Origin: Njordibacter sp905182035 | Lineage (GTDB): Bacteria; Pseudomonadota; Gammaproteobacteria; Pseudomonadales; Balneatricaceae | DNA: 64,000 nt | Direction: 5' to 3' | NCBI RefSeq assembly: GCF_047730075.1 | Contig: NZ_CP159831.1 | Location: forward strand, 2,046,001 to 2,110,000 | In this document: positions 54,067 to 61,448 of the stretch, one piece after another | How positions within the stretch are numbered: the stretch's first letter is position 1 | Layout of the letters: every line of letters begins with the position of its first letter | Notes under the pieces: generated by a model | Database searches by the model: none | What the model saw: only the letters and a program-made list of their open reading frames with translations | What the model was told of the DNA's origin: nothing | Position numbers and translations under genes: made by a program

Positions 54067-55439
54067 GAAGACGCCACCTCAGCGATGGCTTCGCCCAACA
54101 CAGCAACACCCTCTAAAAGGGCTGCATCCGTTATAGTCAAAGGTGGCCCGATTTTAATCGATTCGCGCCCAGTATGCACGACAAGCAGCCCCTTGTGCAT
54201 ACACAGCTCTGCTACTTTGCTGGTAAACAGACCATCTGGTTCACCGGTTTGTGGTGAGCGAAACAATACCGCTGCAATCATTCCCTTGCCCAGCAATCCT
54301 GAAATGCGGTCTGGAAATCGGGCCTGTAACCCTGCAAGGCCATCAAACATCAACTCGCCTTTACGAGCCGATTCAGCAACAAGATCTCTTCCTTCTAGCT
54401 CTTCAATGACCGCCAGCCCTGCTGCACATACGAATGGATTCGCAGAGTGGGTGCTGCTCATATTGCCAACATCTGGTAGATCCATAACTTCCGCACGACC
54501 AAGTACGCCAGAAAGCGGCACACCACCGCCCATCCCTTTGCCACAACAAATCAAGTCTGGGGTGACTTCATAGTGTTGAAAGCCGAATACTTTACCGGTT
54601 CGACCGAAACCTGACTGCATTTCATCAAACGCCAAAAGAATATCGTTTCGACGGCAGACGGCCTCGATGGCCTGCACATATTCTTTTGGATAAAAAACTG
54701 CTCCCCAACCCTGAAAAGTTTCAAGCATAAAGCCCGCGATATCTTGGGCGATATCAATCCCAGCAGACGTAAGTTTGTCCAAGCTTTCTTCAAAAAATGA
54801 TTCAGGGCTTTTCCCCTTCAACACCCAGGAATAAGGAAATGGAATGTGGTAAATATCCTTGTCTTGATAACCAATCCAATCACGTTGTGCTAGATTGCTG
54901 CCCAACATTTGAGCACCTAGGGTACGGCCATGCCAATTGCCCTCGATACATATGATGCCTCTGCGCCGTTTGCCTTGCTTTTGAGCATGCATACGCATCA
55001 ATTTGAGGGCGGCATCAGTCGCTTCTGTGCCAGCAGATAACAAAAAAGCTTTTTCAAATGGCTTACCGGCAAATGCTACCAATTTTTCGAGATAGCGCAC
55101 GCGAATTTCGTTCCCGTAGGCATAACAACTATATAACGGTTTATCCAGTGCATCCTTTATTGCTGCAGTCACACGAGGGTTTGAGTGGCCAACATTGGCA
55201 ACAAAAATAGTGGAGGTAAAATCAATCCACTTATTATTTGCGGCATCGAAAACATTAAAGTCTAAGGCCCTATCCCAAACCAAAGGTAATTGACCTTGCA
55301 TGGACCGTGACTCGATACGGTCGAGCCTTTCAAGAATCACTTTGGTTCCAGGTGCCGGAATCGGTGTTTGAATACTGCGATGCGCTGTGCTAACCAGCGG
55401 CACTGTTATTGCGTCACGGGAGAAGTCGTATCCAGTCAT
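54063..55439 (-). CDS. Class III PLP-dependent aminotransferase
   Basis: A protein of 458 residues related to glutamate-1-semialdehyde and acetylornithine-type aminotransferases. Key parts are NVGHSNPRVTAAIKDAL, LLSAGTEATDAALKLMR, the cofactor aspartate in LAFDEMQSGFGRTGK, and the PLP lysine in CCGKGMGGGVPLSG. It would place an amino group on, or remove one from, a terminal or keto carbon of a small molecule or sugar. Class III enzymes are unusual in nucleotide-sugar pathways, which normally use DegT-type enzymes. Confidence 0.87.
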   Translation of the reverse strand: MTGYDFSRDAITVPLVSTAHRSIQTPIPAPGTKVILERLDRIESRSMQGQLPLVWDRALDFNVFDAANNKWIDFTSTIFVANVGHSNPRVTAAIKDALDKPLYSCYAYGNEIRVRYLEKLVAFAGKPFEKAFLLSAGTEATDAALKLMRMHAQKQGKRRRGIICIEGNWHGRTLGAQMLGSNLAQRDWIGYQDKDIYHIPFPYSWVLKGKSPESFFEESLDKLTSAGIDIAQDIAGFMLETFQGWGAVFYPKEYVQAIEAVCRRNDILLAFDEMQSGFGRTGKVFGFQHYEVTPDLICCGKGMGGGVPLSGVLGRAEVMDLPDVGNMSSTHSANPFVCAAGLAVIEELEGRDLVAESARKGELMFDGLAGLQARFPDRISGLLGKGMIAAVLFRSPQTGEPDGLFTSKVAELCMHKGLLVVHTGRESIKIGPPLTITDAALLEGVAVLGEAIAEVASS

Positions 55440-55447
55440 ATATCTCC

Positions 55448-56173
55448 TTAATTAAATATTTGCTGTGCCAGTAATGGAGAGCGGGAAAGTTGAAATTCGA
55501 GATAAGCAAAGTCATCTTCTGTATCCACTTCAGCAACTGAGGGCGTAATATAAGGCATCACCTTGTTACCATGCAATAAACCCTGCTTGCGAATAAATAC
55601 TGTGGATAATACATCCACGTAACCATTTGCAAAGTATGTACTGGGAAATTGTTGACGAGCATTATTAGCAGCATCCAGTGCAGTGCTAACGTCACCTACA
55701 CGCTTCAATTGACCATCTGCTGAGACTTCAAATGTCTTATATGCTGACTCAGACATTTCATGAACGGAACGCAAAGCAGTTGCTTGTGCCGAAGCTTGAA
55801 ACGAGACAATTGCATCATCAATCAAATGAGGAGAGCGGAATGGTGTAGTGGGTCGAATATGAACGATAAAATCTGGCTCACCACCATTTATGGCTAACCA
55901 ATCAAGGGCATGAATGACGAATTCATAATCTGTCGAACAATCTCCAGAAATCCTTTCTGGTCTATGAAATGGTACTTCTGCACCGTAGCTCTGGCATAGT
56001 TTACCGTACTCAACTGAGTCCGTAGAAACAATAACTCGATCAATTGATTTTGATTTTTTACACGCTGCGATAGACCATTCAATTAAAGCATGTCCACCGA
56101 GCATCTTTATGTTTTTGTTCAGCACACCTTTTGACCCGGCACGCGCAGGGATAAGCGCGATGACCTCACTCAT
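55448..56173 (-). CDS. CMP-nonulosonate cytidylyltransferase (NeuA/LegF-like)
   Basis: A protein of 241 residues matching acylneuraminate cytidylyltransferases: IPARAGSKGVLNKNIKMLGG, IDRVIVSTDSVEYG and RPTTPFRSPHLIDDAI. It would activate a 3-deoxy-ulosonic acid as its CMP derivative for transfer. ATG 56173 overlaps the stop codon of the SIS gene (TAATG) and has AAGGAAGG upstream; the longer open frame is rejected. It pairs with the NeuB-type synthase two genes upstream. Confidence 0.9.
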   Translation of the reverse strand: MSEVIALIPARAGSKGVLNKNIKMLGGHALIEWSIAACKKSKSIDRVIVSTDSVEYGKLCQSYGAEVPFHRPERISGDCSTDYEFVIHALDWLAINGGEPDFIVHIRPTTPFRSPHLIDDAIVSFQASAQATALRSVHEMSESAYKTFEVSADGQLKRVGDVSTALDAANNARQQFPSTYFANGYVDVLSTVFIRKQGLLHGNKVMPYITPSVAEVDTEDDFAYLEFQLSRSPLLAQQIFN

Positions 56174-56769
56174 TAAATACCTTCCTTTTGGAAATAGCCG
56201 GATTCTACCAAACCACAAAGAATATGCCCCAGCATGATATGGCACTCCTGTATGCTCGCAGTATCAACTGATGGGATGCAAATGCATTCACACAGTGATA
56301 GCAGCTTACCACCTGTTTTGCCCGTCAGGCCGACTGTGGTAACACCTATTCGTTTAGCTACATTCGCGGCGGCCAAAATATTTTCACTGTTACCGCTTGT
56401 TGTGATTGGTATGAACACATCAACTGCTTTCGCAATCGACTCAAGCTCCCTTGCAAATACCTGGTCGTAGCCGTAATCATTGCCAATTGCACTTATAGTA
56501 GAGTTATTCGTACCCAACGCAAGGGATGACAAAGGCGCCCGGTCAAATAAGAATCTCGAAGTAAATTCAGCAGATAGATGCTGAGCATCGGCAAAACTGC
56601 CCCCATTACCTGCAAAGATGATTTTGCCGCCCGCTTGCAGAGAAAGCAAACATAAGTTTATCAAGGCTTCCGTCTGGGCGATGATCTGCGAATCTTTCTT
56701 TAAAGCTTGCTTTACCTTAACCGACACTTCAATCTGATTAAGAATCTGGTCGGCCATCAGGCTATTCAT
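56173..56769 (-). CDS. SIS-domain phosphosugar isomerase, GmhA-like
   Basis: A protein of 198 residues resembling sedoheptulose-7-phosphate isomerase (GmhA): IIFAGNGGSFADAQHLSAEFTSRF, ALGTNNSTISAIGNDYGYDQVFAREL, ITTSGNSENILAAANVAKR and TGKTGGKLL. It would convert a ketose phosphate to an aldose phosphate. Because it overlaps the NeuB fusion by 4 nt, its product may be a precursor of the aldose that NeuB condenses, rather than of LPS-core heptose. Confidence 0.88.
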   Translation of the reverse strand: MNSLMADQILNQIEVSVKVKQALKKDSQIIAQTEALINLCLLSLQAGGKIIFAGNGGSFADAQHLSAEFTSRFLFDRAPLSSLALGTNNSTISAIGNDYGYDQVFARELESIAKAVDVFIPITTSGNSENILAAANVAKRIGVTTVGLTGKTGGKLLSLCECICIPSVDTASIQECHIMLGHILCGLVESGYFQKEGI

Positions 56770-58658
56770 AGTGCACCCTCAAGACGCTCCATAGCCACCC
56801 AGAACCCTTCTCCACCATTTTTGTGTCCTTGCCAAATTTCGGGGATAAAAGTTGCTGTTGAACAGCCCTTTTGCAAAATACCACCGAGACGAACGAAATC
56901 AATTTCGCCTTCACCGACTTGAAGTCCTTCACCATTAAGACCCCTGGCATCGCCCAAATGAAGATGCGCAGTGAAGGGAGCAATCTTGGTGCAGAAGTCA
57001 TAAAAATCATAGCCCAAATGATTGCAGGCCAGTCGAGTATGAGAGACATCAAAACACATACGCAAATTTAGCTTGCTGCACCATTCCACAATTTCATCAA
57101 TTTTGACAAAGATATTCTGGTATCTCTGCCCGCCAAAATGCCACGGAAACGGCGCCATGGTCTGTGGGATTAACTCCACACCTTCCATGTCCAACTCTTT
57201 CAAACTCTGAGCAAAACGCTCATAATATCCCTGAATCGCCGATTCTGGCAGCGGGGCATCCATGGTGAAGCCACCAATGTTGGCGACGATTTGGGGCCGT
57301 TTTGTATTAGGGAAAAAACGTTTCAGATTGCGTGTGATATCGATCACACGCTGGGTTTCGCGAATCGATTCATTTCGATATTCATCGTCAGGCGTCGCGA
57401 GATCCATCAAGCGGCTACCCGTAAACAACTCTGGTGCATGCACGACGAAATCTGCAGTATAGGGACCATCGAGAAATTCTGCTGGGTCTAGGTCCATGTC
57501 TGAATATGAAAGGTGAAATTCCCATAAATCGGGCTGAATACGCGCGGCATAATCTGTAAAGTCATGATAACGGACAGGCACACCCCAAGGCCGGGAGAAA
57601 TGATAAGGGCGCGGTTCGATGCGATTATCTCTCAGGTCTGAGGGGTAGAAAAAATCTTCCTCACCCATATCATGCTGCAGTATACGGCCTAACAATTCCT
57701 CATAACGCTGCGGTGACAAACCTTGCCCAGGACTGCATACTTTTATGTGCTCCGGGCCAAGAACAACACCTTTTAAAAGAATTTTAGACGCAACCAAGCT
57801 TTTGCCAAGGTTCTCACGATTGATCATTTCACCTTGAGAAATTAGCCGTTCTTTTCCTTCACCTAGTGCCTCTTCAATTTCACGTGTACCCTGGATCATA
57901 CGTTTAAATTCGACATTTGTCAGGCTGGCTGCATGATCAGGGCCTTCCATGTTTCGATCCAGAGTAAAGTGACGCTCAATAACGCAGGCATCCATAGCCA
58001 CTGCTGCAAGAGACACATTGATACCGCGTTCGTGTCCAGAATAACCGACCAACGGATGAATTTTTCGGAGTTGGTGAATCCACTTGAGGTTAATGTCGTG
58101 CAGTGGCGCTGGATACGTGCTATTACAATGCAAAAGCACAAACTGCACGCCACGTTGATTCAGAAAAGTGACTGTAGACTGAACTTCTTCTGTTGCACTC
58201 ATGCCGGTGGAAAGAATCAGAGGCTTTTTCGTCTTAGCTAATTTGTCGAGCAGCGGCAGATTAGTTAGATCGGCTGATGCCACCTTGTATGCGGGCACCC
58301 CAAAGCTTTCCAGTACATCCACGCTGAGAGCATCCCATGGGGTGCATAGGTATTGAACACCCTTCTGCGCACAATATTCTGAAAGCTTGCGATGTTCGTC
58401 TTTTGTAAGCTCAAAACGACGTAGCAGATCAAGAACGTATTCTGTGCCTAAATCTTCGCCATCCTTGCGCAATGTGCGCTGACGATACACTTCATCCAAA
58501 TGTCTCATTTGAAATTTTACGCAATCTGCATCCATTTCAATTGCAAGATCGACCATTTCGGTTGCGCGTTCAAAACTACCGTTGTGATTATTACCTATTT
58601 CCGCAATAACATAAGCACGCCCAGAGCCAATTTCGTAGTTACCAATATTAATTTTCAA
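56766..58658 (-). CDS. NeuB-type ulosonate synthase fused to a TIM-barrel sugar isomerase
   Basis: A 630-residue fusion. Residues 1-270 are a NeuB/SpsE synthase (AEIGNNHNGSFERA, LILSTGMSATEEVQ, GYSGHERGINVSL, IERHFTLDRNMEGPDHAAS); residues about 275-350 are an SAF/antifreeze-like domain (NRENLGKSLVASK). From about residue 365 a second domain with the AP_endonuc_2 barrel follows (FHLSYSDMDLDPAEFL, VVHAPELF, CFDVSHTRLACN, HLHLGDARGLNGEG, IPEIWQGHKNGGEGF). The first half would condense phosphoenolpyruvate with an aldose; the second likely isomerises or epimerises that aldose or its precursor. NeuB proteins usually end near 345 residues. Confidence 0.88.
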   Translation of the reverse strand: MKINIGNYEIGSGRAYVIAEIGNNHNGSFERATEMVDLAIEMDADCVKFQMRHLDEVYRQRTLRKDGEDLGTEYVLDLLRRFELTKDEHRKLSEYCAQKGVQYLCTPWDALSVDVLESFGVPAYKVASADLTNLPLLDKLAKTKKPLILSTGMSATEEVQSTVTFLNQRGVQFVLLHCNSTYPAPLHDINLKWIHQLRKIHPLVGYSGHERGINVSLAAVAMDACVIERHFTLDRNMEGPDHAASLTNVEFKRMIQGTREIEEALGEGKERLISQGEMINRENLGKSLVASKILLKGVVLGPEHIKVCSPGQGLSPQRYEELLGRILQHDMGEEDFFYPSDLRDNRIEPRPYHFSRPWGVPVRYHDFTDYAARIQPDLWEFHLSYSDMDLDPAEFLDGPYTADFVVHAPELFTGSRLMDLATPDDEYRNESIRETQRVIDITRNLKRFFPNTKRPQIVANIGGFTMDAPLPESAIQGYYERFAQSLKELDMEGVELIPQTMAPFPWHFGGQRYQNIFVKIDEIVEWCSKLNLRMCFDVSHTRLACNHLGYDFYDFCTKIAPFTAHLHLGDARGLNGEGLQVGEGEIDFVRLGGILQKGCSTATFIPEIWQGHKNGGEGFWVAMERLEGAL

Positions 58659-58690
58659 TTGCTTTCACTTTCCTTGTTATTTTTACATTC

Positions 58691-58867
58691 TCACACATAC
58701 AAAGCACGGAGGCCATCAGGTTCTAAGCGGAAGGGCCGTATCTTAAGTCCCACGCCTTTTAAGTGTGCTATGAGCTCATGTTGGCGAAATGGGGTTACAT
58801 AAAAGAGAAAAAATCCTCCCCCACCTGCCCCAAGCAACTTACCACCAGTGGTTCTATTGGTAATGAA
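58691..58867 (-). pseudogene. GHMP-kinase C-terminal fragment (HddA-like)
   Basis: The frame open from 58867 to the TGA at 58691-58693 encodes 58 residues including NRTTGGKLLGAGGGGFFLFY and a tail ending LRALYV. GAGGGGF is the conserved motif 3 of GHMP kinases, and the tail resembles heptose-7-phosphate kinase (HddA)-type proteins. The N-terminal three quarters are missing. With the adjacent GmhA-like gene this suggests a former heptose-type pathway here. Confidence 0.75.
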
Positions 58868-58986
58868 TCATATGTTTGCACACTCTCTATTCTATAAGAG
58901 GATTGTTAAAAATCATTATAGCAGTATTGAGTGCTCGATGACTCTTTGGTTTGATCGTTTTTGGCGCCGCCATAAGAGCAACTATT

Positions 58987-59130
58987 TTAAAATTTAAATA
59001 CAATGCCACAAGAATGGTTACTGAGCAAATTTAATGTCTCTCGCCATGGCAAGGTTCTATCAATAAAATAATCCATATCGTTTTTATTGAAATTAGCAGT
59101 GGGGGCATTTTTCCAACAGATCTTCTTAAG
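58987..59130 (-). pseudogene. Unidentified 3' gene fragment
   Basis: A minus-strand frame ending at TAA 58987-58989 encodes KNAPTANFNKNDMDYFIDRT, then LPWRETLNLLSNHSCGIVFKF. The composition looks like real protein, but its upstream end runs into the DegT remnant in another frame, so the gene is cut. I do not recognise the family. Confidence 0.45.
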
Positions 59131-59132
59131 TG

Positions 59133-59217
59133 TGTTTTTGTTCTGCACCAAACCACGGGCGCATTTGCATAATATATTCTTTGGCCATGACTAACTATCT
59201 ACCTTACTTAAAATTAC
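59133..59217 (-). pseudogene. DegT aminotransferase 5' remnant (direct repeat copy 2)
   Basis: From ATG 59188 on the minus strand the frame reads MAKEYIMQMRPWFGAEQK, then stops after two more codons. It matches the start of the intact DegT gene at 37005 (MAKEFIMQMRPWFGAEEK), and the match continues 29 bp upstream of the start codon. Homology stops at about codon 18. Confidence 0.85.
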
Positions 59218-59290
59218 GAGGGAGCTTTCAAATGTGATTGTGAGTGATGCTTTTAATAGAATTAAACACAATATACGTGAACCCAAAAAC

Positions 59291-59695
59291 TTAAATCCGA
59301 CGCCGATCAACTTCAGCACCTAAATATGGACCGTTCTTCATTTCCAACACCTGAGTACCGTCTTCAATAATGTCATAACCATGGCCACCACACAGTAAAA
59401 TAACAACATCACCCTCACTGGCATTAAACTCAGCAACAGGCTGATCCTGCAAACCAAATATGCGCGCTTTTATAGCACCACGACGCACGTACAATACCTC
59501 TTGAGTTACAGTTACTTCACGTGGCACATAATTGTGCACATGGGGTTTAAGGGCTGTACCCTTATCATAACCCCAGCTGCCAACCTGCACATACTCTTCA
59601 TCCTCAGAAAAAAAGTTAAGGCCATCTTTCCAAGCTTCATAAGCTGAAATGTGGCGCGCCAACAATTGTTCTCCATCTTTATATTCTTTAGCCAT
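59291..59695 (-). CDS. Small cupin-like protein
   Basis: A 134-residue protein with cupin-type features: KPHVHNYVPREV, VLYVRRGAIKARIFG and EGDVVILLCGGHGYDII with histidines that could bind metal. It ends GPYLGAEVDRRRI. Its place beside an RmlC-like epimerase and gmd suggests a role with a nucleotide-sugar or in chain modification, but I do not know the reaction. It starts 47 bp after the RmlC-like gene. Confidence 0.65.
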   Translation of the reverse strand: MAKEYKDGEQLLARHISAYEAWKDGLNFFSEDEEYVQVGSWGYDKGTALKPHVHNYVPREVTVTQEVLYVRRGAIKARIFGLQDQPVAEFNASEGDVVILLCGGHGYDIIEDGTQVLEMKNGPYLGAEVDRRRI

Positions 59696-59742
59696 AACAA
59701 TCTCTACAATTTGTTCTGATTTCCAGGTTAATTGGTCTCATT

Positions 59743-60303
59743 TCAACGCAAATAACAACCCAGCTTAATAAAAGGTGCTTCCAAGTCCCGTTTAGACAAA
59801 AGTGGCTCAGACACCGGCCATCTTATGCCAATACTAGGATCGTCCCAACGCACAGAAAACTGCTCTCCTACATCTATATAAGCCCCTTGATATGCTAATT
59901 TGTAATGATACACGGCGTGCTCACTACCTACATAATAAGCATTGCCACAGCCTGGTGGAATCAATACCATTTTTTGTTCTGCTTTGTTAATTTGATAGCT
60001 TTGCCACTTTAAATAAGTGTTTGAATCCTTACGTAAATCAACTACTACCTGCGTAATTTCACCATAAACGCAGGTTACCAGCTTCCATGATTTAGAATCA
60101 CCATGAATGCCCCTGAGCACATTATACTTAGACTGAGAGAACTTATCGTGCTTAAAGAATAGACCTTTAGGAAGTAAGGCTTCGACATCACGCTTCAAAA
60201 ATGATGTCCAAATATCACCACGATCATCTGTTGCTACAGACGGCGTGATGGCATAAACACCTGCAACACTTTTAGATTCAGATATTTCAAATCCAAAACT
60301 CAT
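59743..60303 (-). CDS. RmlC-like sugar 3,5-epimerase family protein
   Basis: A 186-residue protein of the dTDP-4-dehydrorhamnose 3,5-epimerase family: DDRGDIWTSFLK, FFKHDKFSQSKYNVLRGIHG, which keeps the catalytic His, VVVDLRKDS, and LIPPGCGNAYYVGSEHAVYHYK, which has the family tyrosine region. Because it overlaps gmd by 4 nt and no rml genes are present, its substrate may be the GDP-4-keto-6-deoxymannose made by Gmd rather than a dTDP sugar. That is inference. Confidence 0.82.
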   Translation of the reverse strand: MSFGFEISESKSVAGVYAITPSVATDDRGDIWTSFLKRDVEALLPKGLFFKHDKFSQSKYNVLRGIHGDSKSWKLVTCVYGEITQVVVDLRKDSNTYLKWQSYQINKAEQKMVLIPPGCGNAYYVGSEHAVYHYKLAYQGAYIDVGEQFSVRWDDPSIGIRWPVSEPLLSKRDLEAPFIKLGCYLR

Positions 60304-61379
60304 ATAAGCTCACTCACCTGCCGAGGTAAAACACCCGTTTGCTGCTCTACCTTTGCCTCAGCTAGATCATAATCGACCATTTCAGAAACTAGCTGATCAA
60401 AACTAATTTCAGGTTCCCATCCCAATAAGGTCTTCGCCTTAGTTGCATCACCTAGCAAGGTCTCTACCTCTGTAGGACGGAAGTACTTTGCATCCACTGC
60501 AACAACACAATTACCATTAGCATCATAGCCTTTTTCTTCCACCCCTTCACCACGCCACATGATTATCATACCCAATTTAGTACAGGCAATTTCAACAAAT
60601 TCACGTACGCTGTATTGTTCGCCTGTAGCGATAACAAAGTCATCGGCCTCTTCTTGTTGCAGCATGAGCCATTGCATACGGACATAGTCTTTAGCATGAC
60701 CCCAATCACGTTTAGCATCCATGTTGCCTAGATACAAACAGTCCTGTGTTCCTAAGCTAATACGCGCAAGCGCACGAGTTATTTTACGAGTAACAAAGGT
60801 TTCACCCCGTAACGGCGATTCATGGTTAAATAGAATTCCGTTACAAGCATAGATGCCATAAGCTTCGCGGTAATTGATGGTGATCCAATAAGCATACAAT
60901 TTAGCAACTGCATAAGGACTGCGTGGATAAAATGGAGTTTTTTCAGTTTGAGGGACTTCCTGAACCTTTCCATAAAGCTCAGAAGTAGACGCTTGGTAAA
61001 AGCGTGTTTTATTCTGCAATCCCAAGCTACGAATAGCTTCTAAAACTCGCAATACACCAGTGCCATCAGCATTAGCAGTGTATTCAGGCTCTTCGAAAGA
61101 AACAGCTACGTGTGATTGCGCTGCTAGATTATAGATTTCATCGGGCTGCGTTTTTTGAATGATATTGAATAGGCTCGAAGAGTCAGTCATATCTCCATGG
61201 TGAAAGTAAAATTCACAATTTCCACTTGCAGAGGCCTCAATTAAGCGATCAATACGAGCTGTATTAAAAAGGGACGCACGGCGCTTAACGCCATGGACGA
61301 TGTAGCCTTTTTGCAAAAGAAATTCTGCAAGATAGGCACCATCCTGGCCAGTGATACCAGTGATAAGAGCAATCTTCAT
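60300..61379 (-). CDS. gmd: GDP-mannose 4,6-dehydratase
   Basis: An extended SDR of 359 residues: ALITGITGQDGAYLAEFLL, KRRASLFNTARID, the catalytic region STSELYGKVQEV and the Tyr/Lys in SPYAVAKLYAYW, and LFNHESPLRGETFVTRKI. It converts GDP-mannose to GDP-4-keto-6-deoxymannose, the common precursor of GDP-fucose, GDP-perosamine and GDP-rhamnose. ManC, which supplies its substrate, lies 24 kb away on the other side of the central cassette. Confidence 0.94.
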   Translation of the reverse strand: MKIALITGITGQDGAYLAEFLLQKGYIVHGVKRRASLFNTARIDRLIEASASGNCEFYFHHGDMTDSSSLFNIIQKTQPDEIYNLAAQSHVAVSFEEPEYTANADGTGVLRVLEAIRSLGLQNKTRFYQASTSELYGKVQEVPQTEKTPFYPRSPYAVAKLYAYWITINYREAYGIYACNGILFNHESPLRGETFVTRKITRALARISLGTQDCLYLGNMDAKRDWGHAKDYVRMQWLMLQQEEADDFVIATGEQYSVREFVEIACTKLGMIIMWRGEGVEEKGYDANGNCVVAVDAKYFRPTEVETLLGDATKAKTLLGWEPEISFDQLVSEMVDYDLAEAKVEQQTGVLPRQVSELI

Positions 61380-61448
61380 GTCAATCCAAAAATTTAAAAT
61401 GGTTGAAACTGAATTATAAAGGATTTATAGATTTTTTTCCGAGCGAAT

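Noticed and set aside
54046..54573. 175-codon plus-strand open frame opposite the class III aminotransferase
   Set aside because: It is antisense to a well-supported gene, with a Ser/Pro-rich composition typical of a shadow frame.
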